Source of the DNA: Bacteroidetes bacterium UBA1935
GTDB taxonomy: Bacteria > Bacteroidota > Bacteroidia > Chitinophagales > Chitinophagaceae
NCBI GenBank assembly: GCA_002337045.1
Contig: DDFF01000006.1
Span: forward strand, 514,614-578,613
Reading direction: 5' to 3'
DNA length: 64,000 bases
The position numbers and the translations under genes were made by a program. Each line of letters opens with the position of its first letter. Within the stretch, counting starts at the first letter, position 1. The notes beneath the pieces were generated by a model that ran no database searches, was not told where the DNA came from, and saw only the letters and a program-made list of their open reading frames with translations. Of this stretch, positions 25,683 through 35,551 are shown in pieces.

Positions 25683-26723
25683 TTAATAAAATTCCGGACA
25701 GATGGTACGGCTCTTTTCTTTGTCAGGACTATTGATGAGCCCGGTCTTCACCACACTTATTTCATAGCCACCCTGCATGTTGCTTGCAGCACGTAGTTTT
25801 GAAGCGTTTAGATCGTATGAACAAGTAAATGCAAGGTCTTTGAAGCGCAGCTTCAGTGTAGGGATAATGGCATCATTGTATCGATAGAATACGCCACCAA
25901 ACAATACGAACAACAAGCCATCATTAGGCCCGTATTTATGCCATCCTATCAGCCCACCGCCAATTATTTCACTATATGCTCCCTGCTTGCTGTAATTGAT
26001 ATGTGCCTGAAAGCTGAATCGTTGATTGAGCTGTTTGCTGATGGCAAAGTTGCCATTCCAGCGGGTCATGAGGCGTATATCGCTACTGTTGTAGAATGAT
26101 GTTTTAGGCTTCATTATATGATATGCACCTGCTCCAATTACGTAGTTCAGTGCATTTTCCTCGCTATTTGCAGAGCTGCTGAATGTTACCCCAGCACCCA
26201 TATCCCAATAATTAATGGTGGGGTTGCCCATGTTCTCACCACTTGGATTAGAGGGGTTGAACGAGTTGTTCATATACTGATTATTGAACGTAGCACGCGT
26301 AGGGTCGAAGCTGCGTTGTATATAACCAGCAGTAAAACCAACTGATAAGTATGAGTTGTGCCCGTCTTCCAACGACTTGTTGTAGTTGATAGCAGGATAT
26401 ACAGATGTAGTCTTGAGGTTGATACTGCCAGCCCTATCGTAATACCCTAATACACCGATGCTGAGGTAGTCGTTTACTTCATTAATTGGTATACGTGCTT
26501 CAACATTTGCCAGTGCCGTTTGGAATGGTTTGCTGATACTGCTCCACTGATTGCGGTACACTACACCAACTTTATAGTCTCCTGTAAAAAGTCCTGTCAG
26601 TGAAGGGTTTCGAAGGATTGAGGTTTCGTAAAACTGTGAAAAATGTATGTCCTGCGCAGTAGCTTGTTGTAAGCCAACTGCTGCTATGCAAGCCAATAAT
26701 ATATGCTTCAGTCTGTTGTTCAT
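25683..26723 (-). CDS. PorP/SprF-family type IX secretion outer-membrane protein
   Basis: The 346-residue protein has a signal peptide ending QATAQ followed by the family's opening DIHFSQFYETSILRNPSLTG. The beta-rich remainder fits the 14-strand barrel of PorP/SprF proteins. In Flavobacterium, SprF is needed to deliver the large adhesin SprB to the surface. Here the gene starts 5 bp after a giant PKD protein with a type B sorting domain, the same pairing. I infer that it handles that protein specifically. Confidence 0.9.
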   Translation of the reverse strand: MNNRLKHILLACIAAVGLQQATAQDIHFSQFYETSILRNPSLTGLFTGDYKVGVVYRNQWSSISKPFQTALANVEARIPINEVNDYLSIGVLGYYDRAGSINLKTTSVYPAINYNKSLEDGHNSYLSVGFTAGYIQRSFDPTRATFNNQYMNNSFNPSNPSGENMGNPTINYWDMGAGVTFSSSANSEENALNYVIGAGAYHIMKPKTSFYNSSDIRLMTRWNGNFAISKQLNQRFSFQAHINYSKQGAYSEIIGGGLIGWHKYGPNDGLLFVLFGGVFYRYNDAIIPTLKLRFKDLAFTCSYDLNASKLRAASNMQGGYEISVVKTGLINSPDKEKSRTICPEFY

Positions 26724-26728
26724 AAGTT

Positions 26729-29700
26729 CTATCTTATCAGTGTTACGTCACCTTTAATTGTCATTATCTCTCCGCTTTCACAAAGAGCTTCTACAACATA
26801 TATAAATACATCGGGCGATAATACAGCTCCTTTGTAAGTACCATCCCAAGCGTATGCAGCGTCATTCAATGGCATGCCTGTTCTTTCAAATACTACCTCG
26901 CCCCAGCGATTGTATATACGGAAAGAGCGAACCTTATCAAGCCCTGTGCCACGAGGATAAAATACATCGTTTTGCCCGTCACCATTAGGGGTAAATGTAT
27001 TTGGTATAAATAGTTGACTCTCGTCGCAGAGTACTTTTATGGTTACTTTGTCAGAGTCTACACAGCCAAAATCTGTATATACTTTTACGGTATACTCAGT
27101 TGTTTTCTTTGGCGATGCGGTAGGGTCAGGACAGTCACTACAGTTAAGGCTTTCGGCAGGTTCCCATGCAAAGCGTTTTATGAGGTTGCCATTTGCATTC
27201 AGTATAGTTGAGTTGCCTGCAATGATAGTGGCTGCGCCACTAGCGGTTACGTCTGGTAGCGGGAAGATTTTGATGTTTACATAATCAGTATCCGGTATGC
27301 ATCGTCCTTCGTAGGTTATTACCTTATACTTGGTAGTAGCTCCAGGTGATGCTATTGGAGTGCGTGATGTAGGATTATTCAGCCCGTTAGCAGGTGACCA
27401 TACATATGTTCTGCCACCGTTGACGAAGAGTTGCGCAGTATCCTTCAGACACATGTCTTTATCCGGCCCTACTGTAGCTACTACTTTTGTTTTTATCTTC
27501 ACAACAACTGTATCATTATTTACACAATTATTGATGTCTCTACCTTTTACAACAAAAGAGAAATAGTCTTTTGGCGATGCCATTGGCGATGCACAATTGA
27601 GGCAGCTTAAATATGGTGTAGTATTCCAGATGTATGAAATGCCTCCATTAGCATTGAGCTGCGCAGTATCGCCAAGGCAAATAGTTGTATCAGGTCCGGC
27701 ATTGATATTTGGCAACGGGAAAATCTCCAGATCCTGTGTAACGCTATCAATACAACCTCTGCTATTTTTTACAACCAATTTTACAGGGTATTTACCCGGA
27801 GGGCCGTAAAAATGTGTCGGGTTTTTTGCGGCAAGTGTAGAGCCATCGTCAAAAGTCCATTTCCAATAATTGATAACAGAAAAATAGCTGTATGAAGTAT
27901 CTATCAATGTAACATTTGAATATTGACATGGCGCATCTGCCTTGAATCCGGGCAATACAGCATCTACCCTGATTGTATCCAATCCGTTACTCAGGCTTTT
28001 ACAGCCTTTGGCGTCTTCAAATATTACACGCGGTACATAAGCCCCTGGTCTGTCATATCGGTGCGATATGGTTGGTGAAGTTGAGTTTACAACTGTTCCA
28101 TCATCAAAGTCCCATGCAAGTTTTGCAACGTTTGAAATAATCGCATTGAAGTTTACGTCAAGTGGTTTACAGCCAATAAGTGGTGTATAGTCGAAAGCAC
28201 CATCGTAGCCTAGCATACGTACATAGCTGATGGCTGAGTCTTTACAGCCATGAGGGTCTGTAGTTACAAGTACAACTTTGAATTTGCCCCTGGTTGTATA
28301 GTATTCTGAAGGTGTAGCAGACGTAGCTGTGTTGCCCAAGCCCATACTCCAGTAAAGCTGAGAGGTATTAGTAGATGTGCTGGTGAACTTAACTAAAAGC
28401 GGAGGACAAACAGCTACAGAATCTGTCATTGTGAATGATGGATAAGGCTTCGTTATGTTTACTGCTTTCGGTTTTAGTAAAGTGTCTCTGCAACCTAGTG
28501 TATCAGTAACAATAAGTCTTACATCATAACTACCAACAGTTGCATACGCATGTTGCGGGCTAGATAATGTAGATGTACCACCATCTCCGAATGCCCATGC
28601 GGCTGATGTGAAATTTGATGTTGTATTGACAAAAGATAGCATCTCGTTAATACATGCAGTGTCTTTGTGGTTGAATGCAGCAGTAGGTTTAGATGCAAGT
28701 ACATATTGTGTCTTTGTCATCGTGTCGGTACAACCCACATTGTCTACAACAATAAGTTTTACATCAAAGTAGCCACGTGTATTGTAGTTGTATGATGATG
28801 AAGTGCCGGTAACTGTCGTATTGCCACCTACACCATAGTTCCATATCCTGCTAACGATGTTAGCCCCAGACGTAACAGTTGAATAGTCTGAAAAGTTTGT
28901 TGTAAATGGTATACAGCCTTTTAGCGGACTGCCACTAAAAGACGCTGTGGGTTTTGAAACAAATATCCAGTTGTTTTTAACTATAGAATCGCTACATCCG
29001 AATATGTCTATAGCAATCATTTTCATTTTGTGAAAGCCAGGGCCACTTACAGGATAGCGAATACTACCCATTGATGTACCTATATAAACATTATCCAGGT
29101 AAAACTCATAGGCTAAGGCTGTCCTGCCAATCATATTGGCTGTATAAGTGACAGAGTCTCCGTTGCAGACGGCGGTATCATTTGCCGTTAATGTCATTGT
29201 CCTGTTATTAATTTCAACCGGAACGGTGGAAGTATCAGAACAGCCGCTTCTGCTGCTGAATGTTACAAGCTTGACATCGTAAGTGCCCGAATTCGGGTAT
29301 CTGAAAATAGGGTCATTATCAGTGGTAGAAGAACTGTTTGAAGGGTCTCCGAATAGCCATCTGTAAGAAGTATGTCCGAAAGATGTATTATGGAAACGGA
29401 TTTTTAGCGGAGAATCGCAAAAGCGTTCTACTGTGAATAAAGATTTAGGAGAGTCAACAATAATGTAGTTCTGCTTAATAAGTGCAGCAGAACAACCTTT
29501 GTATGTTGCGATTAGCGTTACATCCATCGTATCGGGCCATAAGTATTGAAATTTTGGATCTTTCACTGTAGATTCACTGCCTTCTCCAAACTTCCATTTC
29601 CAAGTGTCTACTGGTCCTGTTGTAAGGTTTGTAAACTGTACATACCCCCTGATGCATATGTGCAGTGGAGATGCAGTGAAGTCTACTACAGGAGGCATAC

Positions 29701-31324
29701 CAACACGTACCTCTACAGTATCGCGGGCAATACATCCCTTAGTAGTTGTAACCGTTAGCACTACTTCGAACGTACCGGTATCTGTAAATGTATGAGACAT
29801 GGTTTGTAATGTGCCATGTGTGGTATTGTCACCCCAATTCCAGTCGTACGATTGTATGGGATATGGGTATTTTCTTGTTATAGCATTAGGTATGTTGGTA
29901 AATGTAGTATCTGTAAACGTATAGGTAAGCGGCTTACAACCTTCAAGTTTAGCGCGGTCAACAATATTGGGACCGTTGTATACGCTTATGACAGTAAACA
30001 TATCGTGTACCTTAACTGCGTCGGTTTTGTAGATAGTATCTCTGCAACCTGCAGCAGTAGATACAGCTAACATAGGGGTGAAATATCCGTTAGAAGAATA
30101 GCTGAATGTAGGGCTAGATGATGTGCTGGTAATGGGAGGCGCTGCGCCACTGTTCCAGTAGTAAGATGTATAGCTGCCATTTGGAACCAACTGTACGGTT
30201 ACGGGTGCAGGACATAAAGTATCCGGATTTACAGTGAAGTCTGCAACCGGTTTAGGGTTAACAATAATTTGTTTTGTAGCTGATACTACACAACCTCTGT
30301 AATTATAGGTAACTATAACATTAAAAGTTCCAGCTGTGTTGTATACATAAGTAGGAGATGCAGCATTTGACGTACCTAGGCCATCACCAAAATCCCAAGA
30401 CATAGAGCCACCTAAAGGAGTGTATGTACCATTGAACGTAATGGAAGATTTTTGACAAACAGTAGAGGGAGAAGAAATGCTCACTGTTGGGTAGTGAATA
30501 TTGATATAATTAGGACGTGTTAAAGAGTCTTTACAGCCATTAGCATCAGTAACTATAAGTTTTGGAGACCATGTATTCGGAGGCGCAGTATATGTATGTG
30601 TGGTAGAAGAGCCTGAACCCGGCGTGCCACCATCGCCATATTGCCATACGTATGTAAAAGGGCTATTGCCTGTAGCACTACCAGTGAAGGATGTACTTGC
30701 CGGAGAAGAACAAAAGTCTACAGGCGATGCTGTAAATGATGGTACGGGCCTTGGCCTGACATTTATAAAAGCAGTTTTAGTAAGCAATGCACTACAGCCA
30801 TAGCTGTTTGTAACTGTTAAGGTAACATCTTGTGTTCCTGCATTAGTGAAAGTAGCTGTAGGTGTAGTGCCGGATCCGCCGGAACCCCAAAACCAACTGT
30901 AAGTACCTGCACCCGGTGCGTTCAGTGTACTTGCATCCTGAAAACTAACCGTAAGTGGCGAACATCCCGTAGTTGGAGTAGTAGCATTGAAATTTACAGT
31001 GGGGTTTGGATATACAGTCAGATAGTTTGTTTTTGTTTCAACAGCGCTGGATGAACCTTTGTAAACAGTAAGCCTAACAGTGTAAGAGCCAGGCGTATTG
31101 ATTGTATAAGATATAGTTGGGGTAGTAGTAGTAGTAGTCCAAGAGCCTATTTGCCATTGGTAACTTGTTGGGCTGCCGGTAGATGTACTATTAAGTGTTA
31201 CAGCGAACGGACCGCAATCTGCAGTTTTTGTTGCTACAAAATTAGCTGTGAGTTGTGCAAACGCTAATATTGGCAATACAAATATTGGCAGAAAAACGTA
31301 TAGGATTTTTTTAATCAAAGGCAT
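26729..31324 (-). CDS. Giant PKD-repeat surface protein with gliding-motility-type (type B) C-terminal domain
   Basis: The 1531 residues comprise a signal peptide (ending LAFAQ), at least a dozen PKD-type repeats of about 80-90 residues (each with a WDFGDG-like or WxFGDG turn and a YxxPGxYxVxL strand), and a C-terminal CHU_C/type B sorting domain. That domain starts near LFIPNTFTPNGDGQNDVFYP and includes IYNRWGEVVFE. Such proteins go through the type IX system to the cell surface, often as adhesins or gliding factors. The PorP/SprF gene follows 5 bp downstream. The repeats differ enough that no exact DNA repeat is evident. Confidence 0.92.
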   Translation of the reverse strand: MPLIKKILYVFLPIFVLPILAFAQLTANFVATKTADCGPFAVTLNSTSTGSPTSYQWQIGSWTTTTTTPTISYTINTPGSYTVRLTVYKGSSSAVETKTNYLTVYPNPTVNFNATTPTTGCSPLTVSFQDASTLNAPGAGTYSWFWGSGGSGTTPTATFTNAGTQDVTLTVTNSYGCSALLTKTAFINVRPRPVPSFTASPVDFCSSPASTSFTGSATGNSPFTYVWQYGDGGTPGSGSSTTHTYTAPPNTWSPKLIVTDANGCKDSLTRPNYINIHYPTVSISSPSTVCQKSSITFNGTYTPLGGSMSWDFGDGLGTSNAASPTYVYNTAGTFNVIVTYNYRGCVVSATKQIIVNPKPVADFTVNPDTLCPAPVTVQLVPNGSYTSYYWNSGAAPPITSTSSSPTFSYSSNGYFTPMLAVSTAAGCRDTIYKTDAVKVHDMFTVISVYNGPNIVDRAKLEGCKPLTYTFTDTTFTNIPNAITRKYPYPIQSYDWNWGDNTTHGTLQTMSHTFTDTGTFEVVLTVTTTKGCIARDTVEVRVGMPPVVDFTASPLHICIRGYVQFTNLTTGPVDTWKWKFGEGSESTVKDPKFQYLWPDTMDVTLIATYKGCSAALIKQNYIIVDSPKSLFTVERFCDSPLKIRFHNTSFGHTSYRWLFGDPSNSSSTTDNDPIFRYPNSGTYDVKLVTFSSRSGCSDTSTVPVEINNRTMTLTANDTAVCNGDSVTYTANMIGRTALAYEFYLDNVYIGTSMGSIRYPVSGPGFHKMKMIAIDIFGCSDSIVKNNWIFVSKPTASFSGSPLKGCIPFTTNFSDYSTVTSGANIVSRIWNYGVGGNTTVTGTSSSYNYNTRGYFDVKLIVVDNVGCTDTMTKTQYVLASKPTAAFNHKDTACINEMLSFVNTTSNFTSAAWAFGDGGTSTLSSPQHAYATVGSYDVRLIVTDTLGCRDTLLKPKAVNITKPYPSFTMTDSVAVCPPLLVKFTSTSTNTSQLYWSMGLGNTATSATPSEYYTTRGKFKVVLVTTDPHGCKDSAISYVRMLGYDGAFDYTPLIGCKPLDVNFNAIISNVAKLAWDFDDGTVVNSTSPTISHRYDRPGAYVPRVIFEDAKGCKSLSNGLDTIRVDAVLPGFKADAPCQYSNVTLIDTSYSYFSVINYWKWTFDDGSTLAAKNPTHFYGPPGKYPVKLVVKNSRGCIDSVTQDLEIFPLPNINAGPDTTICLGDTAQLNANGGISYIWNTTPYLSCLNCASPMASPKDYFSFVVKGRDINNCVNNDTVVVKIKTKVVATVGPDKDMCLKDTAQLFVNGGRTYVWSPANGLNNPTSRTPIASPGATTKYKVITYEGRCIPDTDYVNIKIFPLPDVTASGAATIIAGNSTILNANGNLIKRFAWEPAESLNCSDCPDPTASPKKTTEYTVKVYTDFGCVDSDKVTIKVLCDESQLFIPNTFTPNGDGQNDVFYPRGTGLDKVRSFRIYNRWGEVVFERTGMPLNDAAYAWDGTYKGAVLSPDVFIYVVEALCESGEIMTIKGDVTLIR

Positions 31325-31552
31325 AGCAGGATTGCAGATTAGTTACTTGTTTAAAGTTAAACAATACTTAAAAGTTTAGGTATTAAAATCGCCTGTTTAC
31401 ACTCGTTTTCATGGTATTTTAATAAGATATTCAAATATTATTAATTCATGGTTAAAGACGTTTGAAGTTCAGCAAATCAACATATTAACTCGTAGTAAAA
31501 GTACGACCGCGAAGTACTGATTAATTGTCTGTAATCTGACCTATGCTTTTCA

Positions 31553-31560
31553 TACCTTTG
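31553..31560 (+). promoter_or_regulatory. Bacteroidota -7 box of lysA
   Basis: TACCTTTG matches TAnnTTTG 19 bp before the lysA ATG. A TTG about 25 bp further upstream could be the -33 element. Confidence 0.55.
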
Positions 31561-31579
31561 CAATCCTTTTTTAACAAAT

Positions 31580-32794
31580 ATGTCTTATTCACTTAGTAAA
31601 GAACAATTGATTAGTGTGGCCAATGAATTTGGCACACCGGTATACGTGTACCATGCGGAAAAAATTGCTGAACAGTACAATAAGCTGAAGGATGCTTTTA
31701 AGAACCATCCCACGCGTTTTTTCTATGCATGCAAGGCCCTGACAAACATCAATGTTCTGAAGTACATGAAGAGCCTCGGCGCTTCTGTAGACTGTGTGAG
31801 CATATATGAGGTTAAACTTGCATTGAGAGCGGGTTTTGAACCGAATGAAATATTGTATACACCAAACTGTGTAGACTTTAGCGAGATTGTAGATGCACAG
31901 CAATTAGGTGTAAACATCAATATTGACAACATATCGATACTGGAGCAGTTTGGTAACAAATTCGGTAGTGGTTATCCTGTTTGTATCCGTATCAATCCGC
32001 ATATTGAAGCAGGTGGCAACTATAAAATATCTACGGGCCATATAGACAGTAAGTTTGGTATATCTGTACACCAATTGCGCCATATAGAGCGTGTGGTGAA
32101 GACAACCAAATTACATGTAAAAGGCTTGCACATGCACACGGGTAGCGAGATTAAAGATGTAGATGTCTTCCTGCGCGGGCTGGATGTGATGTTTGAAATT
32201 GCACGCCATTTCGATTCGCTTGAGTTTATCGACATGGGAAGCGGCTTCAAAGTGCCATATAAAGAGGGTGATAAAGGAACGGATGTGGCACTGCTGGGCG
32301 AAAAGCTGACGGCTGCAGTAAAAGAATTTGAAGCAGAATACAACCGCACGCTGGAAGTATGGTTTGAGCCAGGCAAATATCTGGTGAGTGAGTGCGGCTA
32401 CTTTGTAGTAAAAGCGAATGTCATCAAACAAACGCCTGCAACGGTTTTTGTGGGTGTCAATTCAGGCTTCAATCACCTGATACGTCCTATGTTCTACGAT
32501 GCATATCATCGTATTGAAAACATATCAAACCCGAATGGTGCAGAGCGTATCTATACAATAGTGGGCAATATCTGCGAGACAGATACATTTGCATGGGATA
32601 GGGTGATGAACGAAGTACGTGAGGGTGATTTCCTTGTATTTTACAACGCCGGGGCTTATGGCTTTGAAATGAGCAGTAATTTCAACTCGAGGCTGAAACC
32701 TGCAGAGGTGATGATAAAAGATGGAAAGGCTTTCCTGATACGCGAACGCGATGAGTTTGAAGATCTATTGAGAAACCAGATAGAAGTACTTTAA
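31580..32794 (+). CDS. lysA: Diaminopimelate decarboxylase
   Basis: It decarboxylates meso-diaminopimelate to lysine, the last step of lysine synthesis. The fold III PLP barrel is shown by the pyridoxal-lysine segment RFFYACKALTN, HMHTGSEI, and the C-terminal GNICETDTFAWDR, whose Cys contributes to the active site across the dimer. The 404-residue length is normal. It is a single gene with a promoter box and a perfect-palindrome terminator. Confidence 0.95.
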   Translation: MSYSLSKEQLISVANEFGTPVYVYHAEKIAEQYNKLKDAFKNHPTRFFYACKALTNINVLKYMKSLGASVDCVSIYEVKLALRAGFEPNEILYTPNCVDFSEIVDAQQLGVNINIDNISILEQFGNKFGSGYPVCIRINPHIEAGGNYKISTGHIDSKFGISVHQLRHIERVVKTTKLHVKGLHMHTGSEIKDVDVFLRGLDVMFEIARHFDSLEFIDMGSGFKVPYKEGDKGTDVALLGEKLTAAVKEFEAEYNRTLEVWFEPGKYLVSECGYFVVKANVIKQTPATVFVGVNSGFNHLIRPMFYDAYHRIENISNPNGAERIYTIVGNICETDTFAWDRVMNEVREGDFLVFYNAGAYGFEMSSNFNSRLKPAEVMIKDGKAFLIRERDEFEDLLRNQIEVL

Positions 32795-32800
32795 AATACA

Positions 32801-32826
32801 AGCTCCCGATATCGGGAGCTTTTTTA
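32801..32826 (+). terminator. Terminator of lysA
   Basis: AGCTCCCGAT followed by its exact complement ATCGGGAGCT and then six T residues. Confidence 0.92.
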
Positions 32827-32889
32827 TTGATTTTATAACGCGGTGATTGAATTGTTTCATCGTATTTTTAAGGATAATCATTTCAGCCT

Positions 32890-33474
32890 ATGAAAAACAT
32901 TGTTGTCTTTTGCGGTTCTAAAGAAGGATATAATGAAGCCTACAGAGAAACTGCCTATGCGTTGGGTGCCACACTTGCAGAACGTGGTATAGGCCTTGTC
33001 TACGGAGGTGGGAAAGTAGGGCTGATGGGTGCTGTGGCAGACGGTGCATTGCAGAATGGGGGTAGAGTTGTTGGCGTCATCCCCGATTTTCTGGAAACAA
33101 AAGAAGTGGCACATGAGGGTGTTACGGAAATGATTGTTACTGATAGTATGCACAGCCGGAAGGTGAAGATGCATGAGTTGAGTGATGGTGTGATAGTATT
33201 GCCGGGTGGCTGGGGTACGATGGATGAAATGTTTGAAATGCTGACATGGGGGCAATTGGGGTTGCATAAAAAACCAATTGCGCTGCTGAATATAAATGGT
33301 TACTACGATAGCCTGAAAGTATTAGTGAACAATATGGTGCTGGAGGGTTTTCTGGAAGAATGCACAGCAGAAATATTGATGACCAGCGAATCCGTAGAAG
33401 AATTGTTGGGTATGATGGAGCAGTTTGAAGCACCAAGTGTAGAGCAGGTGATGGATCACAAGTCAGATACTTAG
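32890..33474 (+). CDS. LOG-family (TIGR00730) nucleoside 5'-monophosphate phosphoribohydrolase
   Basis: The 194-residue Rossmann-like protein has the LOG motif PGGWGTMDEMFEMLTW near residue 100 and an N-terminal VFCGSKEG loop. Family members split cytokinin-type or purine nucleotides into base and ribose 5-phosphate. The bacterial substrate is usually uncertain, and old lysine decarboxylase labels for this family are wrong. It lies between terminated lysA and the SpmA-SpmB gene, 48 bp upstream of the latter. Confidence 0.88.
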   Translation: MKNIVVFCGSKEGYNEAYRETAYALGATLAERGIGLVYGGGKVGLMGAVADGALQNGGRVVGVIPDFLETKEVAHEGVTEMIVTDSMHSRKVKMHELSDGVIVLPGGWGTMDEMFEMLTWGQLGLHKKPIALLNINGYYDSLKVLVNNMVLEGFLEECTAEILMTSESVEELLGMMEQFEAPSVEQVMDHKSDT

Positions 33475-33522
33475 ATAATTACCTGCTAAGTTTTATCTTC
33501 ATAGCCATAATTATCAATACAG

Positions 33523-35013
33523 ATGGCACTTAGCAGGATATGGGCGGCATTTATCATCATAGCCATCACAGTGGCAGGGTACAAAGCTTTCTTTGCATCA
33601 GACAAGGCTACCTTCAGCCGTATGGTGACGGGCAAGGCAGACGATGCCTATGATACAGTCTATTATCAAAAAGTCGGGTCGCCACTGAATGAAGGTTTTG
33701 TATCAGAAGAGAGTTTTACCAAATACATTGCGGGTTACGGATATAAAGAAGCAGACTCACTACATGCTGCGACTATTGCCATAGCAGATATGCAAACATT
33801 GTCTGCAACACAAGCGTCTTTCCACGGACAAGTTTATACGTATAAAAACATACAAGCCAAACTGACAAAAAAAGCAGATGGCATTATAGAAACCTGTAAG
33901 AGTGCTGTGAATATATGCATTGGGCTAATAGGCATCATGGCGCTGTTTATGGGCTTTATGAGCATTGCAGAAAAAGCTGGTGGTATTAATCTATTGTCGC
34001 GCATCATAGGTCCGTTCTTTTCAAGGCTATTTCCGGAGTTACCGAAAGGCCACCCTGCTATGGGGCACATGATGATGAATTTCTCTGCCAATCTTTTAGG
34101 GCTGGATAATGCCGCAACGCCATTTGGTATCAAAGCTATGGAAAGCTTGCAGGAAATAAACCCCGATAAAAAGACTGCCAGCAATGCACAGATTATGTTT
34201 CTGTGTCTGCATGCATCGGGGCTTACATTGATACCTGTCAGCATTATAGCAGCACGCTCTGCAGTGAAGGCAACAAACCCAACAGATATATTTGTGCCTT
34301 GCATGATAGCCACATTTGCCGCAACAATGGCAGCTATGTTTATAGTATCAATGCGCCAGAAGATAAACCTGCTACAACCGGTGATACTTGGGTGGGTAGG
34401 AGGCTTGTCTGCAGTAATAGCAGGTATAGTAGTGTATCTCCGCAGCCTTGATACAGATGCCATGCAGTCATTTTCATCGCTGCTAAGCAATGGGTTGATA
34501 CTGCTGATATTTATACTGATAGTATTGGGCGGATTGTATAAGCGCATCAACATCTTTGATGCATTTGTAGATGGTGCCAAGGGTGGTTTTGAAACAGCGG
34601 TGAAGATTATTCCGTATTTGGTTGGTATGCTGGTAGCCATCAGTATGCTGCGTACCAGTGGTACGTTTGATGTGGTGATAGCAGGTATGAAATATTTGTT
34701 TGGTGCTATGGGGACAGATACGCGTTTTGTAGACGGCTTGCCGACTGCACTGATAAAACCATTGAGTGGTAGCGGTGCGCGTGGTATGATGATAGATACG
34801 ATGAAAAATTTTGGCCCTGATTCTTTTGCCGGCAGGCTGTCTTGCATATTACAGGGCTCTTCAGATACAACCTTCTATGTAATAGCTGTGTACTTTGGTG
34901 CAGTAGCTGTAAAGAATACACGTTATACAATAGGTGCCATGTTGTTGGCAGATTTGGTGGGCATTATCACCGCGATAGGCTTGTGTTATATGTTTTTCGG
35001 GGCATCTGCATAA
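33523..35013 (+). CDS. SpmA-SpmB fusion, nucleoside-recognition (Gate) domain membrane protein
   Basis: The N-terminal half matches spore maturation protein A (ICIGLIGIMALFMGFMSIAEKAGG, NFSANLLGLDNAATPFGIKA). The C-terminal half matches SpmB (DAFVDGAKGGFETAVKIIPYLVGML, LPTALIKPLSGSGARGMM). In spore formers these are separate proteins of unknown transport role. Here they are one 496-residue chain with an extra N-terminal periplasmic segment (about residues 25-125). Bacteroidota do not sporulate, so another envelope role is implied. It is closed by a bidirectional terminator. Confidence 0.9.
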   Translation: MALSRIWAAFIIIAITVAGYKAFFASDKATFSRMVTGKADDAYDTVYYQKVGSPLNEGFVSEESFTKYIAGYGYKEADSLHAATIAIADMQTLSATQASFHGQVYTYKNIQAKLTKKADGIIETCKSAVNICIGLIGIMALFMGFMSIAEKAGGINLLSRIIGPFFSRLFPELPKGHPAMGHMMMNFSANLLGLDNAATPFGIKAMESLQEINPDKKTASNAQIMFLCLHASGLTLIPVSIIAARSAVKATNPTDIFVPCMIATFAATMAAMFIVSMRQKINLLQPVILGWVGGLSAVIAGIVVYLRSLDTDAMQSFSSLLSNGLILLIFILIVLGGLYKRINIFDAFVDGAKGGFETAVKIIPYLVGMLVAISMLRTSGTFDVVIAGMKYLFGAMGTDTRFVDGLPTALIKPLSGSGARGMMIDTMKNFGPDSFAGRLSCILQGSSDTTFYVIAVYFGAVAVKNTRYTIGAMLLADLVGIITAIGLCYMFFGASA

Positions 35014-35019
35014 AATAAT

Positions 35020-35043
35020 AAAGGGCTGCATTTGCAGCCCTTT
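35020..35043. terminator. Bidirectional terminator
   Basis: AAAGGGCTGCA and TGCAGCCCTTT pair perfectly with a 2-nt loop between two convergent genes. Confidence 0.88.
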
Positions 35044-35064
35044 ATTATTGTTAGTTATATTGAC

Positions 35065-35520
35065 TTACTTGCTAGCTGTATCGTTTGTAGGAGCAGCAAC
35101 TGCTGTGTCAGGTTGTGCTACAGGTTCTTCTTCCTGTTCTTCCGTCATAAAGTCATCGTTTTTCGTGAAGTTTACCAACCATTTATCGTTTTGCTTGATG
35201 AGGTTTAGCTTCTTTTCATCTTTCATTTCAGATGTTTTGTAGAAAACCACAGCCTTATCGCCGTTTTCCTCAACTTTTGTAATTTCTACAGTTACTTTTT
35301 GCGCTTTTTTCACTTCGCTGTCCGGCAGGCGAACTGCCATAGTTTCCAGCATTTCCAGCATTTGTTTTGTTGCGTCTGTAGATACAGTTTTAGCCTCTTT
35401 GTAGTTCATATGCCAGAAGCTGGTAAGGAACTTTTCAGCTACCGGTTTAGGTGAATTAGAATTACATCCTGTCGCGATAACAGCAACGATAAATGCCAAT
35501 CCTAAAAGCGCTTTTTTCAT
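35065..35520 (-). CDS. Small DUF4878-like lipoprotein
   Basis: The start at 35520 gives a clean lipoprotein signal MKKALLGLAFIVAVIATGC; the upstream ATG would bury it behind 21 residues and overlap the neighbouring gene. The mature protein has the NTF2-like arrangement of DUF4878-type proteins (a helix containing FLTSFWHMNYKEAKT, then strands with VEENGDKAVVFYKT and LIKQNDKWLVNF) and a Glu-rich, Ala/Thr-rich tail. Function is unknown. A TAnnTTTG box precedes it. Confidence 0.7.
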   Translation of the reverse strand: MKKALLGLAFIVAVIATGCNSNSPKPVAEKFLTSFWHMNYKEAKTVSTDATKQMLEMLETMAVRLPDSEVKKAQKVTVEITKVEENGDKAVVFYKTSEMKDEKKLNLIKQNDKWLVNFTKNDDFMTEEQEEEPVAQPDTAVAAPTNDTASK

Positions 35521-35542
35521 ATTCTTATTTTTCAAATTTCGG

Positions 35543-35550
35543 CAAAGGTA
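35543..35550 (-). promoter_or_regulatory. Bacteroidota -7 box for the DUF4878-like lipoprotein gene
   Basis: The minus strand reads TACCTTTG 23 bp before the chosen ATG at 35520, which supports that start. Confidence 0.5.
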
Positions 35551-35551
35551 T

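Noticed and set aside
26729..31324. Possible exact DNA repeats in the PKD gene
   Set aside because: The PKD units are similar at protein level, but their DNA is diverged, so no recombinational repeat is claimed.
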